Shown piece by piece: positions 1 to 10,387 of a stretch of DNA of 64,000 nucleotides (the stretch's first letter is position 1; every line of letters starts with the position of its first letter). The notes under the pieces are model-generated. The model saw only the letters and a list, made by a program, of their open reading frames with translations. It did not search any database and was not told the DNA's origin. Origin of the DNA: Piper betle (taxonomy: Eukaryota; Streptophyta; Magnoliopsida; Piperales; Piperaceae); contig JAURVB010009077.1 of assembly GCA_033002965.1 (NCBI GenBank), forward strand, positions 1 to 64,000, in the 5' to 3' direction. A program made the position numbers and the translations under genes.

Positions 1-1392
1 AACTTAATAATACATGACAGTGAAGTCGGGAATGAGCAACAAGTGTTAAAAATATGTACTTTTATCAAATAGATTATTAGTTAAACAGACTTACAACAAT
101 ATCTAATCAAAAAAAGTCTCGCCTAATTATTATATTTTAAGAGGCTAATTTATTTATATTTAAATGTATATATAGGTCACGTGGATCAACCTCCGTTTAC
201 CCGAAACTAGGTCGGTTAACCTGCTCAAACCATTTCTCAAAAAAAAAATGTAGTATGACGTCCTCCACTTATGTCAATGCGTAACTATATACAAGTCAAT
301 TAATTGTAATTAATACCTATCACTATTTAATGACAGGGCGTGATAAACGCATGTATAGAACCATTCTTTCACAAATAGTTAAATAATTAATAAGTTATTT
401 TTTAAAACAAAACACTACTATAATTTAATATTTGTGTATGCTTTTTTATTTTGGAACAAAAAAATAACTTAACGTCTAAATAAAATCACGAATCGAAAGT
501 CATTGTAATTCTATAGATAAAAAGAGATTGGGGAAGTATCACCTTAAAAATGAATTAGCAAATGAATGATTTTTCGCAAGAGATTGTAATCTTTAGAAAA
601 TGAGCAATATTTAATTGAGTGAATTAATTAATTAATTTTAATAAATACAAATAAACCATTTTAAATTGGCAAAATTTTCTTATTTTTAATGTTTATTTTT
701 GAAATTTAAAGGAGAAAAATAATTAAAATCAACCTTAGTAAACTTATCTAGTCTTCAATAGACATTAGAACTGCGGTCCCGCTCAAACCAAAGGGGGCGA
801 GTCCAAAGAAAAAGCGCTGCCTCCAAAAGTTCTAAACACAGCAGCTGCCAACCTCATCCACTTCCAACCACATCACCCGCTCGTTTTGGGCTCTCGGGAA
901 ACCTTTGTCTCCGTCTGTTTGCTGACATAACTTAGCTTGCTCTTTCCTTTCTCATAAAGTGTCGCTCTCTTAGCCGTTGTTTACTATGAATAAGTCTGTG
1001 TTGGGCATGAAAACATTAAATCCAGTGAGTGGCAGCCAGCCACTAGTATGAGTGGTGGGAACTACGACTTGCTGCTAGGAATGAACCAACCGTGACTTGT
1101 ACTTATCTTGAACTTGATTTGCTGGGTTGTGGGTGGTTTTAATTATGTTCTGTCATTGTGGAACTGATAATGCCTCCTTGAACGCTAGGATGGATGCTTG
1201 TTGGGTAGACTGGTAGTTGAATATGTTGTGTTTGTTCGTATGGTCCATATGATTTCTTCTGGGTTGATAATAGTTAAAGTTGGATAAGTATATATGCTTG
1301 TGCCAAAGTAGAAGGAGGCAGCTATCGGTAGTTTTCTTCGAGCGGGAGGATAGTTGGTTAATGAGGGAGAGAAGCATTTCATCAAAATCTAC
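1..1392. other. Upstream region of CHUP1, no gene seen
   Basis: The first ~750 bases are AT-rich with no supportable ORF. From about 780 the composition becomes more balanced and pyrimidine-rich, which would fit the promoter and 5' leader of the CHUP1 gene starting at 1393. Short overlapping ORFs at 1150-1390 on both strands show no family resemblance and are not called. I could not place a convincing TATA box or transcription start. Confidence 0.4.
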
Positions 1393-4300
1393 ATGCTTGT
1401 CAGACTGGGATTTCTGGTTGCTGCTTCAGTTGCAGCTTATAGAGCTAGGCAGATCAATTCTGCCCGACGTATTCATCGAAAGCCAAAAGGTATGTTTTTG
1501 CAGTCCCTCCTCTTTGGAGCGTATTTATTGCTACCGTGTGTAATCATTTTGATAGCTTAAAATTGTATTGTTTTAATGATAAGGAAGTGCTGGCAGAAAA
1601 TGTTGTGTTTAATTGCTTTGTTTGTTTATTTATGAGCGTTGCTCAGTTTATTATTATTATTATTTTCAGTCAGAGTTTAATATTATTCTAAAAGATATAC
1701 AATGGCCATTGTTTTCAGATGAAAATTTTCATGCAAACCAGGATGAGCACGAAGCACAAAAGTTTGAGAATCACGCTGAGGCTCACTATGTCCATGATAA
1801 GGTGCAACAGTGACATATGAGTGTTTTTTTTGTGCTATCGGCGCAATTTTTTGGTTTCTATGTGTTAAAGTTATCAGGGCTGTGTGATTGTTTATCTTTT
1901 ATTCATGTTCTGGAGAGGTTTTTGATTTTAACTTGAAGTGCACTTTTGATTCAGCAGGAGGAAGAAGAGGAAGAGGTTAAAAGGATAAGCAGCATAATAA
2001 ATTCATCCTTTAGTAATCCTGCTCTTCTAGATGATGACTCCATCTTCCCAGAGTTTGAAGATCTTCTATCCGGAGAAGTTAAATTATCCATGGCGGATGA
2101 CATTTTTGACTTGAAATCCAACTCTCAGCTTGATAATGCTTCCTTGGTGTATGAAGCACAAATGGCAAACAATAATAGCGAGTTAGAAAGATTGCGGAAG
2201 CTCGTGAAGGAATTGGAAGAAAGAGAAGGGAAGCTTGAAGGAGAATTACTGGAATATTATGGTTTAAAGGAGCAGGAGTCTGACATTGTTGAGTTACAAA
2301 AGCAGCAGAAAATCAAGTCTGTTGAGATCGGCATGTTGAACGTTACCATTAATTCATTGCAAGCAGAAAGGAAAAAACTTCAAGAAGAAATTTCCCAGAG
2401 TATGTCGGCTAGAAAGGAGTTAGAGGTTGCCAGAAACAAGATTAAGGAGTTACAAAGGCAAATTCAGCTTGATGCAAATCAGACAAAGGGACAACTGTTG
2501 ATGCTTAAGCAACAGGTTACAAGTCTGCGGGCAAAAGAAGAAGAAGCTTCAAAGAGAGATGCTGAGTTGGACAGAAAATTAAAATCTGTGAAGGAGCTTG
2601 AAGTGGAGGTGGTGGAGCTTAGGAGGAGAAACAAGGAGTTGCAACATGAGAAAAGGGAATTGACTGTAAAATTAGATGCCGCTGAGTCCAGAGTGACAAC
2701 TCTTTCTAGCATGACTGAGGTAAGATCACAATATTATTATGAGCTCTGATGAGGGAACAGATAATATTTTATAGTCTTAGGATTGGTTCTTGGGACAGGA
2801 AATAACTAGTAGAGATTATTGTTGAAGACCTTTATGCTAGCATGTAAAAATTACAGTGTTGGATTCTATGTTCATTCTGAAACTGAAATTACAATAGTGA
2901 TATGTGCAGAGCTTTGCATAGTCTTGGGTACAAATAATATGCTACTTTGTTTTAACTTGTCACAAAACTATCCAACCATTGGTTGAAAATGTTTCGAGTT
3001 CCACCTTGAACAAAATTTTCATGGCTTGTTTAAAACTCCAAGATTCCTTCATACTTGTTCCAAATAAAGCAAGACCTCTAAATTTTTGGAGGTGGAACTT
3101 CACATTTATTAGTTTTTTGCTATATTAAAAATCTGCATGAGAAATTACTCTCTTAAAAGTTAAAATATATCAATTGAACCTGTTCTTGCATTGGATCTGC
3201 TTGTTTTGGCAACTGCTATCTTTAAAAAGTAGAATACTTAAATTCCAATATGTGTAGAAATAGTATCGATGATCCTATACCCCGCCTTTAGGAAATTCTT
3301 TTGTGCAGTTTCTCCAACCTAGTAGATTGGTATATTGTAGTAATTTGTAGTTTTTGAGCATCACCTTTTGCTGGTAGAGGAAAAACTGGATGCCCTTGTC
3401 TCAGCTTTTTCTTCTTCCATGTCTTATGATTGTTTGCATGCATTGCAGACTGAAATGGTTGCCAGGGCAAGAGAGGAGGTAAACAGTTTGAGACATGCAA
3501 ATGAAGATCTGACGAAGCAAGTGGAAGGACTACAAATGAACAGATTTAGCGAGGTTGAAGAATTGGTCTACCTACGTTGGGTGAATGCGTGCTTGAGGTA
3601 CGAACTCCGAAACTACCAAACACCATCTGGGAAGGAATCAGCTCGTGATCTCAGTAAGAGCTTGAGTCCAAGATCTCAAGAGAAGGCAAAACGTCTCATG
3701 CTAGAATATGCTGGTTCAGAACGTGGGCAAGGTGACACTGATCTTGAGAGTGTCTCGTCCCTTCCTTCCTCACCAGGGAGTGAAGATTTCGATAACCCTT
3801 CTGTGGACAGTTCATCTAGCCGCTACAGCAGTTTGAGCAAGAAACCTGGTCTCATTCAGAAGCTAAAAAGATGGGGGAAAAGTAAAGATGATATTAGTGC
3901 TCTATCATCCCCATCAAGGTCTTTTGGGGCTAATTCACCAGGCCGGCCTAGCTTGAGTCATAGAGCATCTATGTCAAGGGGTCCATTGGAAGCTCTGATG
4001 CTACGAAATGCAGGAGATGCTATGGCCATTACTACATTTGGTGAAGCTCCAGATTCTCCAATTAAAACACAGGTTCCGTCTGATTCTGTGTCAGAATCAT
4101 TCCAGCTTATGTCCAAATCAGTTGAAGGAGTGTTGAATGATAAGTATCCTGCTTACAAAGATCGACACAAACTGGCCTTAGAGAGGGAGAAAGCAATCAA
4201 AAAGAAGGCAGAGCAAGCCAGAGTTGAGAGATTTGGTGAGGTTCCAGCTTCACCTATTAGCTCCAGCCCAAGCACTGGATCCAGAGCCAAGTTTGAGAGA

Positions 4301-6114
4301 GAAAACCCTTTGGCTTACCTCCAAAGCTTGCTCAAATAAAGGAAAAAGTCCCAAAGAAATCAGATGTTTCTGGTGCAAATGAGCAGAATGGTGATGCAGA
4401 TACAACACCAAGTATAAGCAAAATGAAACTTGCTCACATAGAAAAGAGACCACCAAGAGTGGCAAGGCCACCTCCTAAGCCTACTGGTGGTGCTACTCCT
4501 AAAGCTGGTGCAGTTGCCAAACCTGGAGCTGGAATTCCTCCTCCACCCTCTCCTCCTCGGCCTCCACCACCTCCATCAGGTCCTGGAGGACCACCTCCAC
4601 CTCCACCACCCCCAGGAAGCCTAAAAGGCCAAGGTGTCCGTGACAAAGTTCACCGGGCACCTGAGCTTGTTGAATTCTACCAAACATTGATGAAAAGGGA
4701 ATCAAAGAAAGATGCAACATCTGTAACTTCTGCATCCAACCCAGCTGATGCCAGAAGTAACATGATTGGAGAAATAGAGAATCGATCAGCTTTCCTTCTG
4801 GCGGTAAGTAATACTTTACCTTAAGTGCACCACTGTGAATTCAGATTTGGAAGATTGCTGGGAGCCATTATGCTACCATTGAATGTTTTGCAGGTGAAAG
4901 CTGATGTAGAAACCCAAGGTGACTTTGTTCAATCTTTGGCTACTGAAGTCCGAGCAGCATCTTTCCCCAATATAGAGGATCTAGTGTCATTCGTGAATTG
5001 GCTAGATGAAGAGCTTTCTTTCTTGGTATTCCCTTGGAACATTGTACTCTATTTAGATCACTTATTTTAGCTTTGAAGTATCTATGCAAAAAGCATCTCA
5101 ATGAACCATAGCGAGATAAAAGCATTTTACTGTGTAGTTTAGTTGATAAAATTTTATTATGCAGGTTGATGAGCATGCAGTTCTTAAGCACTTCGATTGG
5201 CCCGAAGGAAAAGCTGATGCATTAAGAGAAGCAGCATTTGAGTACCAAGACCTGGCAAAGTTAGAGAACCAAGTTTCTTCCTTCGTTGATGACCCAAAGC
5301 TTTCCTGTGAAGCTGCTTTGAAGAAGATGTATTCCCTTCTTGAAAAGTAAGCAATCTTAAGGAATTTCTGCCGCTTCTATTGATCCATTATATAATGCTC
5401 AATTTAGACTGTCCCTAACAAGTATTACCAGCTTCTTGCCTCACTTTTTTTAACCTCTTTTTGCAGAGTGGAGCAAAGTGTGTATGCGCTTCTTAGAACT
5501 CGAGATATGGCTATTTCTCGCTACCGGGAATATGGGATTCCAACAGATTGGTTGCTCGACTCTGGAATAGTAGGCAAGGTGTGTAGGATATATATTAGAT
5601 TAACTCGTCACAATGATTTTATTTGTAGACGAGATGCTCCTCATTTTGTATTTTTACAAACAATTACATGACTTAGCTGCTCAAAGAAAGATGTGGAATT
5701 CCTATATTGATTCATTCAATCTTTACAGGTAAAATTGTCATCAGTTCAGCTGGCAAGGAAATACATGAAGAGGGTAGCTTCAGAACTTGATGCATTGAGT
5801 GGCTCGGACAAAGAACCAAACAGGGAGTTCTTGATTCTCCAAGGAGTTCGCTTTGCCTTCCGTGTACATCAGGTAGTAAAAACTCCAACATTATTGACTC
5901 CTCCTTTAAAATTAGATCAAAAGCTTTCACTGTTCTTAGCCTGGCATAAATGGTATTCACAAAATCAAACTTTTGTCACAAATTTGATCAGTTTGCTGGA
6001 GGATTTGATGCGGAGAGCATGCGGGCGTTTGAGGAGCTCAGAAGCCGAGTTAATACAATAAAAAAGTCATCGGAGACGGCCATGGAAGACGATGCAGACG
6101 AGCCCCAAGCCTGA
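1393..6114 (+). CDS. CHUP1: CHUP1, chloroplast unusual positioning protein (frame broken once in exon 4)
   Basis: Actin- and profilin-associated protein of the chloroplast outer envelope needed for light-driven chloroplast movement. Nine coding exons fit GT-AG rules and phase: 1393-1489, 1719-1801, 1955-2719, 3449-4803, 4894-5025, 5165-5346, 5467-5578, 5729-5872, 5992-6114, giving about 997 residues (Arabidopsis about 1000). The start is the ATG at 1393, which opens the family's hydrophobic envelope anchor (MLVRLGFLVAASVAAY). Then come an acidic stretch and LPEFEDLLSG-like motif, a long coiled coil (exons 3-4, LEEREGKLEGELLEYYGLKE), a serine-rich part with KPGLIQKLKRWGKSKDD, a poly-proline profilin-binding run (about residues 675-705), and the conserved C-terminal domain (KVHRAPELVEFYQTLMKRES, HFDWPEGKADALREAAFEYQ). 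Odd: the exon 4 frame ends at TAA 4337-4339, while the conserved PPKLAQIKEK continues in another frame. Exon 4 is 1355 nt, one short of a multiple of three. Gene identity is certain; whether the allele is intact is not. Confidence 0.97.
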
Positions 6115-6286
6115 TTTTTCTTTCTCCCATCTTTACTCCATCCTCTTCCACTCTCCCCCATCTTGTCTGCTTCAAAACGCAATCTTTTTGCTGCATATTT
6201 TATACATCAATCATCCAAACCACCCTTCATATGCATCAGAAGCCTCCACTTGTGATCTTGCATTGCATCGGAGGAGATGATGCGAT

Positions 6287-6313
6287 CACGTGTATCTCTT
6301 CTCCGTATATTTA
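6287..6313 (+). promoter_or_regulatory. G-box/ABRE core and TATA box of the oleosin gene
   Basis: CACGTG lies at 6287-6292 and a TATATTTA-type TATA box at about 6306-6313, some 60-90 bases before the oleosin ATG. A G-box with an ACGT core close to the TATA is the usual arrangement for ABA- and seed-responsive genes, which suits an oleosin. The regulatory role is inferred. Confidence 0.5.
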
Positions 6314-6375
6314 AGGGAAAATAACACAGTTGCAATCTTTCACTGTAAAATTGCTTCTTCCAAGTTCTTCCAACA

Positions 6376-6762
6376 ATGGCCGATCGACATGCAGGGCTGC
6401 TCCGGCGGCTCCATGACGACGCCCCGAGCTCGACCCGGTTCATCGGCTTCCTCGCCCTCCTCGTCTCCAGCGCAATCCTCCTCTTCTTCTCCGGCGTGAC
6501 GCTCACCGCCGCCGTCCTGGGCTTGATCCTCCTCTTCCCGGTGATCATCCTGACCAGCCCGATATGGGTCCCCGCCGGCGCGGCGCTGGTGGTCGCTGGC
6601 GGCGGCCGCCGCGACCTGGGTTACAAGTACCTGCGTGGGCGGTAGCGGGTGGACTACGCAAGGGGCTGGATCGCCGACACGGCGGGGCAGGTGAAGGACT
6701 ATGCTCGGGAGTACGGCGGGTACCTCCAGAGGAGGGTGAAGGATGCTGCTCCAGGAGCTTGA
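6376..6762 (+). pseudogene. Oleosin with an in-frame stop before the C-terminal domain
   Basis: Intronless oleosin, a lipid-droplet coat protein. From ATG 6376 it encodes a short N-terminus, a long hydrophobic hairpin (about residues 22-76) and the diagnostic proline knot P-x5-SP-x3-P (P55, S61, P62, P66; seen as PVIILTSPIWVP), then YKYLRGR. A TAG at 6643-6645 follows. The same frame continues for 38 codons to TGA 6760-6762 with an amphipathic tail ([20 protein letters not shown]), typical of the C-terminus of low-molecular-weight oleosins. So 89 residues are made, or about 128 with the stop ignored. The residues usually seen between the GR and the VDYAR (an HPxGA-type motif, from memory) appear to be missing, so a small deletion may have created the stop. 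The hairpin and knot needed for droplet targeting are present, so a truncated protein could still be made. Lies about 260 bases after CHUP1. Confidence 0.85.
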
Positions 6763-8660
6763 TGAGGTTCTTCAACAACGAGAAGATGACGATGATTGAA
6801 AATTTTCCACATTTTTTTGATGGTTGATAATAGTATTCTTGTGATCAATAGAAGTTGCAATTTATGCGATTGAATTGTTCGTTGTATTCAGTTTTGTAAA
6901 CTGATGAATCTGAACTCGACTGCTCTTGCATCTGTGGCATCTTTCTCCTTCCTGGATTGAAGCTGCTAAGCTATTACAAACCTTGTAGCTGTAACAATCT
7001 CAGATCATGATCTGGTCAGTAGGTGCGTAACTTGCTAGCAATGAGATATTTGTCCCATGGCTGTCATGTTATGATATACAACTTCACACAATTGGCTTTT
7101 TAGTGATCTTTCAGACAGGTAGCTTGGTTTGTTCACGAGGAGTATAGTGAATGAGAGACCAAGGAGAAGGAAGATGGCATGATCGCTTCTGGGTCGTTGT
7201 TAAACGTTATAACACGATCAAGACAAGACGAGTTCAGTAATGGACACCGTGTTGGGGGCTGGGGGTAATGAATGTAAGCTGTATTCACGTTTTGATGAAG
7301 AGATTGGAGGAGTAGGTTGGTCTTTGGTTATGCAGCCAATACAAGCTCTCCGGAAAATAACCTTTCATATCCCATTACTTCTGGCCGGCCACTTTTTCCA
7401 AGTGAATACCATCTACCAACTGCGGCCATTTACCTGCTAACCGTACGCTCATGTTTAAGCTCCTTCCTCCATGCAGTTGGAAACTCTACTGATATTGATC
7501 CGCATGTTACGTTATTGGTGAAAACCGATCAGAACCCTTCACAGCGAATCACCCTCTGTGATTTCACCTACCAATCTCTGGAAAGAAGAAGCCAGGTAGC
7601 TGCTGCAATTATAAAATTGTATGCTTGAGTAAACAACGTCTTCATTGGGATCTGGTTTAATTGCCACGTAAAATGGTTTTCTGTAGCCATTTTCATTTTC
7701 ACTCAAGCAAAATCAACATCACATCAAGTGAAACCCTCAGTGCGACAATTGGTCGACATACCATAACTCCTTTGTTTCATCAGCCATTGCATGAAACATG
7801 ATGGTGCAAGAGGGCACCTGGGTCTCTCGCCAGTATGTCTCCTACAATGCCCACCCTTCTCATGCTTCACCAAGCAACTCCATGACTCACCCCTACTACC
7901 ATTTCCTTACAGCTACTACTTTCTTTGTACAAAATACAAATATATGCCAAAGGGCGAAGGCCTAAAGCCAAGTAATTTCCTCCAACCAACCTTATATTAT
8001 CGAGCATGTCGGCTCTTTATTGAGGTTGGATTGAATTTCATCGATATATATATGCTGGTCCATGTATATATATATATATATTAATTATTATCACACACAC
8101 TAAATGGGATATATGACGATATATATACTTTATATTATTCATAATACACACTGTCTAGTGTCTACAACGTCACCCATTATAATTTGGGGCTGTTTATTAT
8201 GGGTTGGTGTCATTGGGAGTTGTATAAACCAGGCCCATGGTTTTTTTAGCCAAAATATTATGAACCAAAGTTGGTCATTTAGTGTTAACGTTAAAACCCG
8301 ATCATTTGCCATAATTAAACCCATTAAACAAAATAAAGATTGGGCATGAAGTCTTCATACAAGTACCCTTGTACCATATCAAATATATAAGACAATGTAT
8401 ATTCCAAAAATGAACTAGTTTATGCACAAAATGTATAGTTTGGCTATTTAGCTTGAAAATTTTGTTTGGTTTAATATAATATTTGACAGCTTGATGAACT
8501 ACAAGTAAAATTTGACCTCAACACATTCACGCTCCATATTAGGCTTGACTCAACTTATATGCTTTATATTTAATTACCATTAAATGTTGACTTATATTTA
8601 AGTATTTAGCCCCAAAGCTCAATCCACTTTCCACATTTCTATCATTTTTTTTATATATAC

Positions 8661-8699
<39 letters not shown>

Positions 8700-8700
8700 A
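6763..8700. other. Intergenic region between the oleosin and the gar2-like gene
   Basis: Holds the oleosin 3' flank and AT-rich spacer. Overlapping ORFs at 7240-7440 and 7317-7628 are under 105 codons, match no family I know and lack a supporting exon structure. A TA microsatellite lies near 8062-8081 and a longer one at about 8665-8694. No gene is supported. Confidence 0.4.
8663..8694. repeat. (TA)n microsatellite
   Basis: About 32 bases of alternating T and A, directly upstream of the probable first exon of the next gene. Confidence 0.9.
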
Positions 8701-8732
8701 AGAAGAAAGTCAACCCCCGCATGTCTCAATCT

Positions 8733-10387
8733 TAGTTGGAAGAAGGAGCAGAAGACGACAAAAGAGAAGCGAAGTGGACGAGCGAAGGTGGCGACTTTGA
8801 GGCGGTCTCTGACTTGTGGCGAGAAGATCCGCCGTCATCAACCTCGCCGCCGGACGTCTGACTTTGGCGCCGGCGTCGTTTCCAGGTAATTCGGTCTGTG
8901 TCCTCTTTGTTTTGTTGATTGTTTTTTGGTTTTTGAGGTGTTCATGAACAGTTGTCGCTTCTGCATGCTCGCCCTCACACATTTTCGGGTGTTTGTTGTC
9001 GTGTTTGATCTCAAATTTGGTTTGTTCTTGTGGTTGATCCTGACTTGGTAGGGAGGAAGGAAGAACGGATCAATGCTTTTGTGCTAACAGTGTTTCTGAA
9101 ATTCGTGTTTCGTTTGTACTTGGCTTTGATTGTTGATAATTGGTGACTCGCTGAAAGCTGTGAGTTGATCGTGCAAAACATCGTCTCCTGTTTTCGGTTG
9201 TGTTAACTAATTAAAATCAGAGAAGCAGAATTTAATTTGTGTAGTTTGGTTTTGTGGCGTGGAATTTGGGTGCCTTGACTGCTTCATCTGCTGCTGGGAC
9301 TCTCGGTGTTGTCATTCATGATCTGTCAACCATATTTAATGCTTTTTCTCTCCCTTTATCTCTTTCTTCTGAGAGCGGCGGATTCCGGAAATAAATACTG
9401 CTTCATATTTTGGCTTCTGGGGAGTTGAGATTTTTAATGTGACAACTCCTGGTTATAACCTTTTGTCATCATTACCTTCTTAGTTTTTGTACTTTTTTTC
9501 TTCTTCTGGTAGAGTCCTGTTTGGCTCTGCTGCTGCATATTTACCACCTTCCCAAGGGAGGTTTTCTTCCATTGAATTTGGATTGTGGATTGTGGATTGT
9601 GTACTTGTTGATAAACATGAGTTCACTTTTAGCGCTGTGATATTTGCCTCTTTGTTGCCTCTGTACTTTATTCTTGAGTTCTGATTTATCCACTATTTAT
9701 GTATATATAAGTAACGATCGAATACATTACTTTTTGAACAAAAAACAAAAGGGGAGTGGTTGGTATCTATAAAAAAAGAAATTGCAATTTTTTATCGCTC
9801 TTTGCAATGTTTTCTCCCTATGTGTTGCCGAGCAGCAAGTGTGCGGCTATATGAGATAAAGAACACGAAATTGTATTCCATTTTTCTCTTTGCTTCTTTA
9901 TTGCTTCACTGTATCCCAACATAAGCTGCAAATGTGCATGTTTAGTCGTTTGTGAATGTTAGTTTAGACTTCTTCAGCGCTGTCACCTTTAGGCAAAGAT
10001 GATTAATTTAAGTGTTGATGATATATCATCCCGAAGAATTAAGATTAAAAGTACCAAACTCACATTTCCTCTGTTCTTGTAGTATAGCCTGGAGGTTTTA
10101 TTATCAGCTATATTTTTCCATCTAACATCGTCATCATCATCATCGCCCTCCTGTTCCCAACGAATTGAGATTGTGGTTATGGATCTTTTCCTTCCAATAT
10201 TTTTCCATCTAACGTTTTTTTTTAATCTTCCAACTTCTAGTCTGATGTATATGTATTGTTTATGAGGTTCTTTGATTTCATTACTTCTTCATCTGTTATA
10301 ATTGCTAATATTACTAACGTATGCAGAATAGATCGTGATGAAAACGTGGTTATGACCACCTTTCATGGATGAAGCAGTGAGCTCAAG
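8733..10387 (+). other. Probable 5' leader exon, leader intron and uORFs of the gar2-like gene
   Basis: A GC-richer purine-rich stretch at about 8733-8885 ends at a donor-like CCAG/GTAATT (GT at 8886), and an acceptor ATGCAG ends at 10326, just before the coding exon. This fits a non-coding first exon and a 1.4-kb leader intron. The second exon has three upstream ATGs before the main start: short ORFs at 10338-10355 and 10352-10372, and one at 10365-10430 that overlaps the main start in another frame. Exon limits are inferred, not supported by transcripts. Confidence 0.45.

Noticed and set aside
4434..4735. Minus-strand Gly-rich ORF
   Set aside because: Antisense of the CHUP1 poly-proline region.
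7240..7628. Two overlapping ORFs of 66 and 103 codons
   Set aside because: No domain, no promoter or splice context, and composition like the surrounding spacer.
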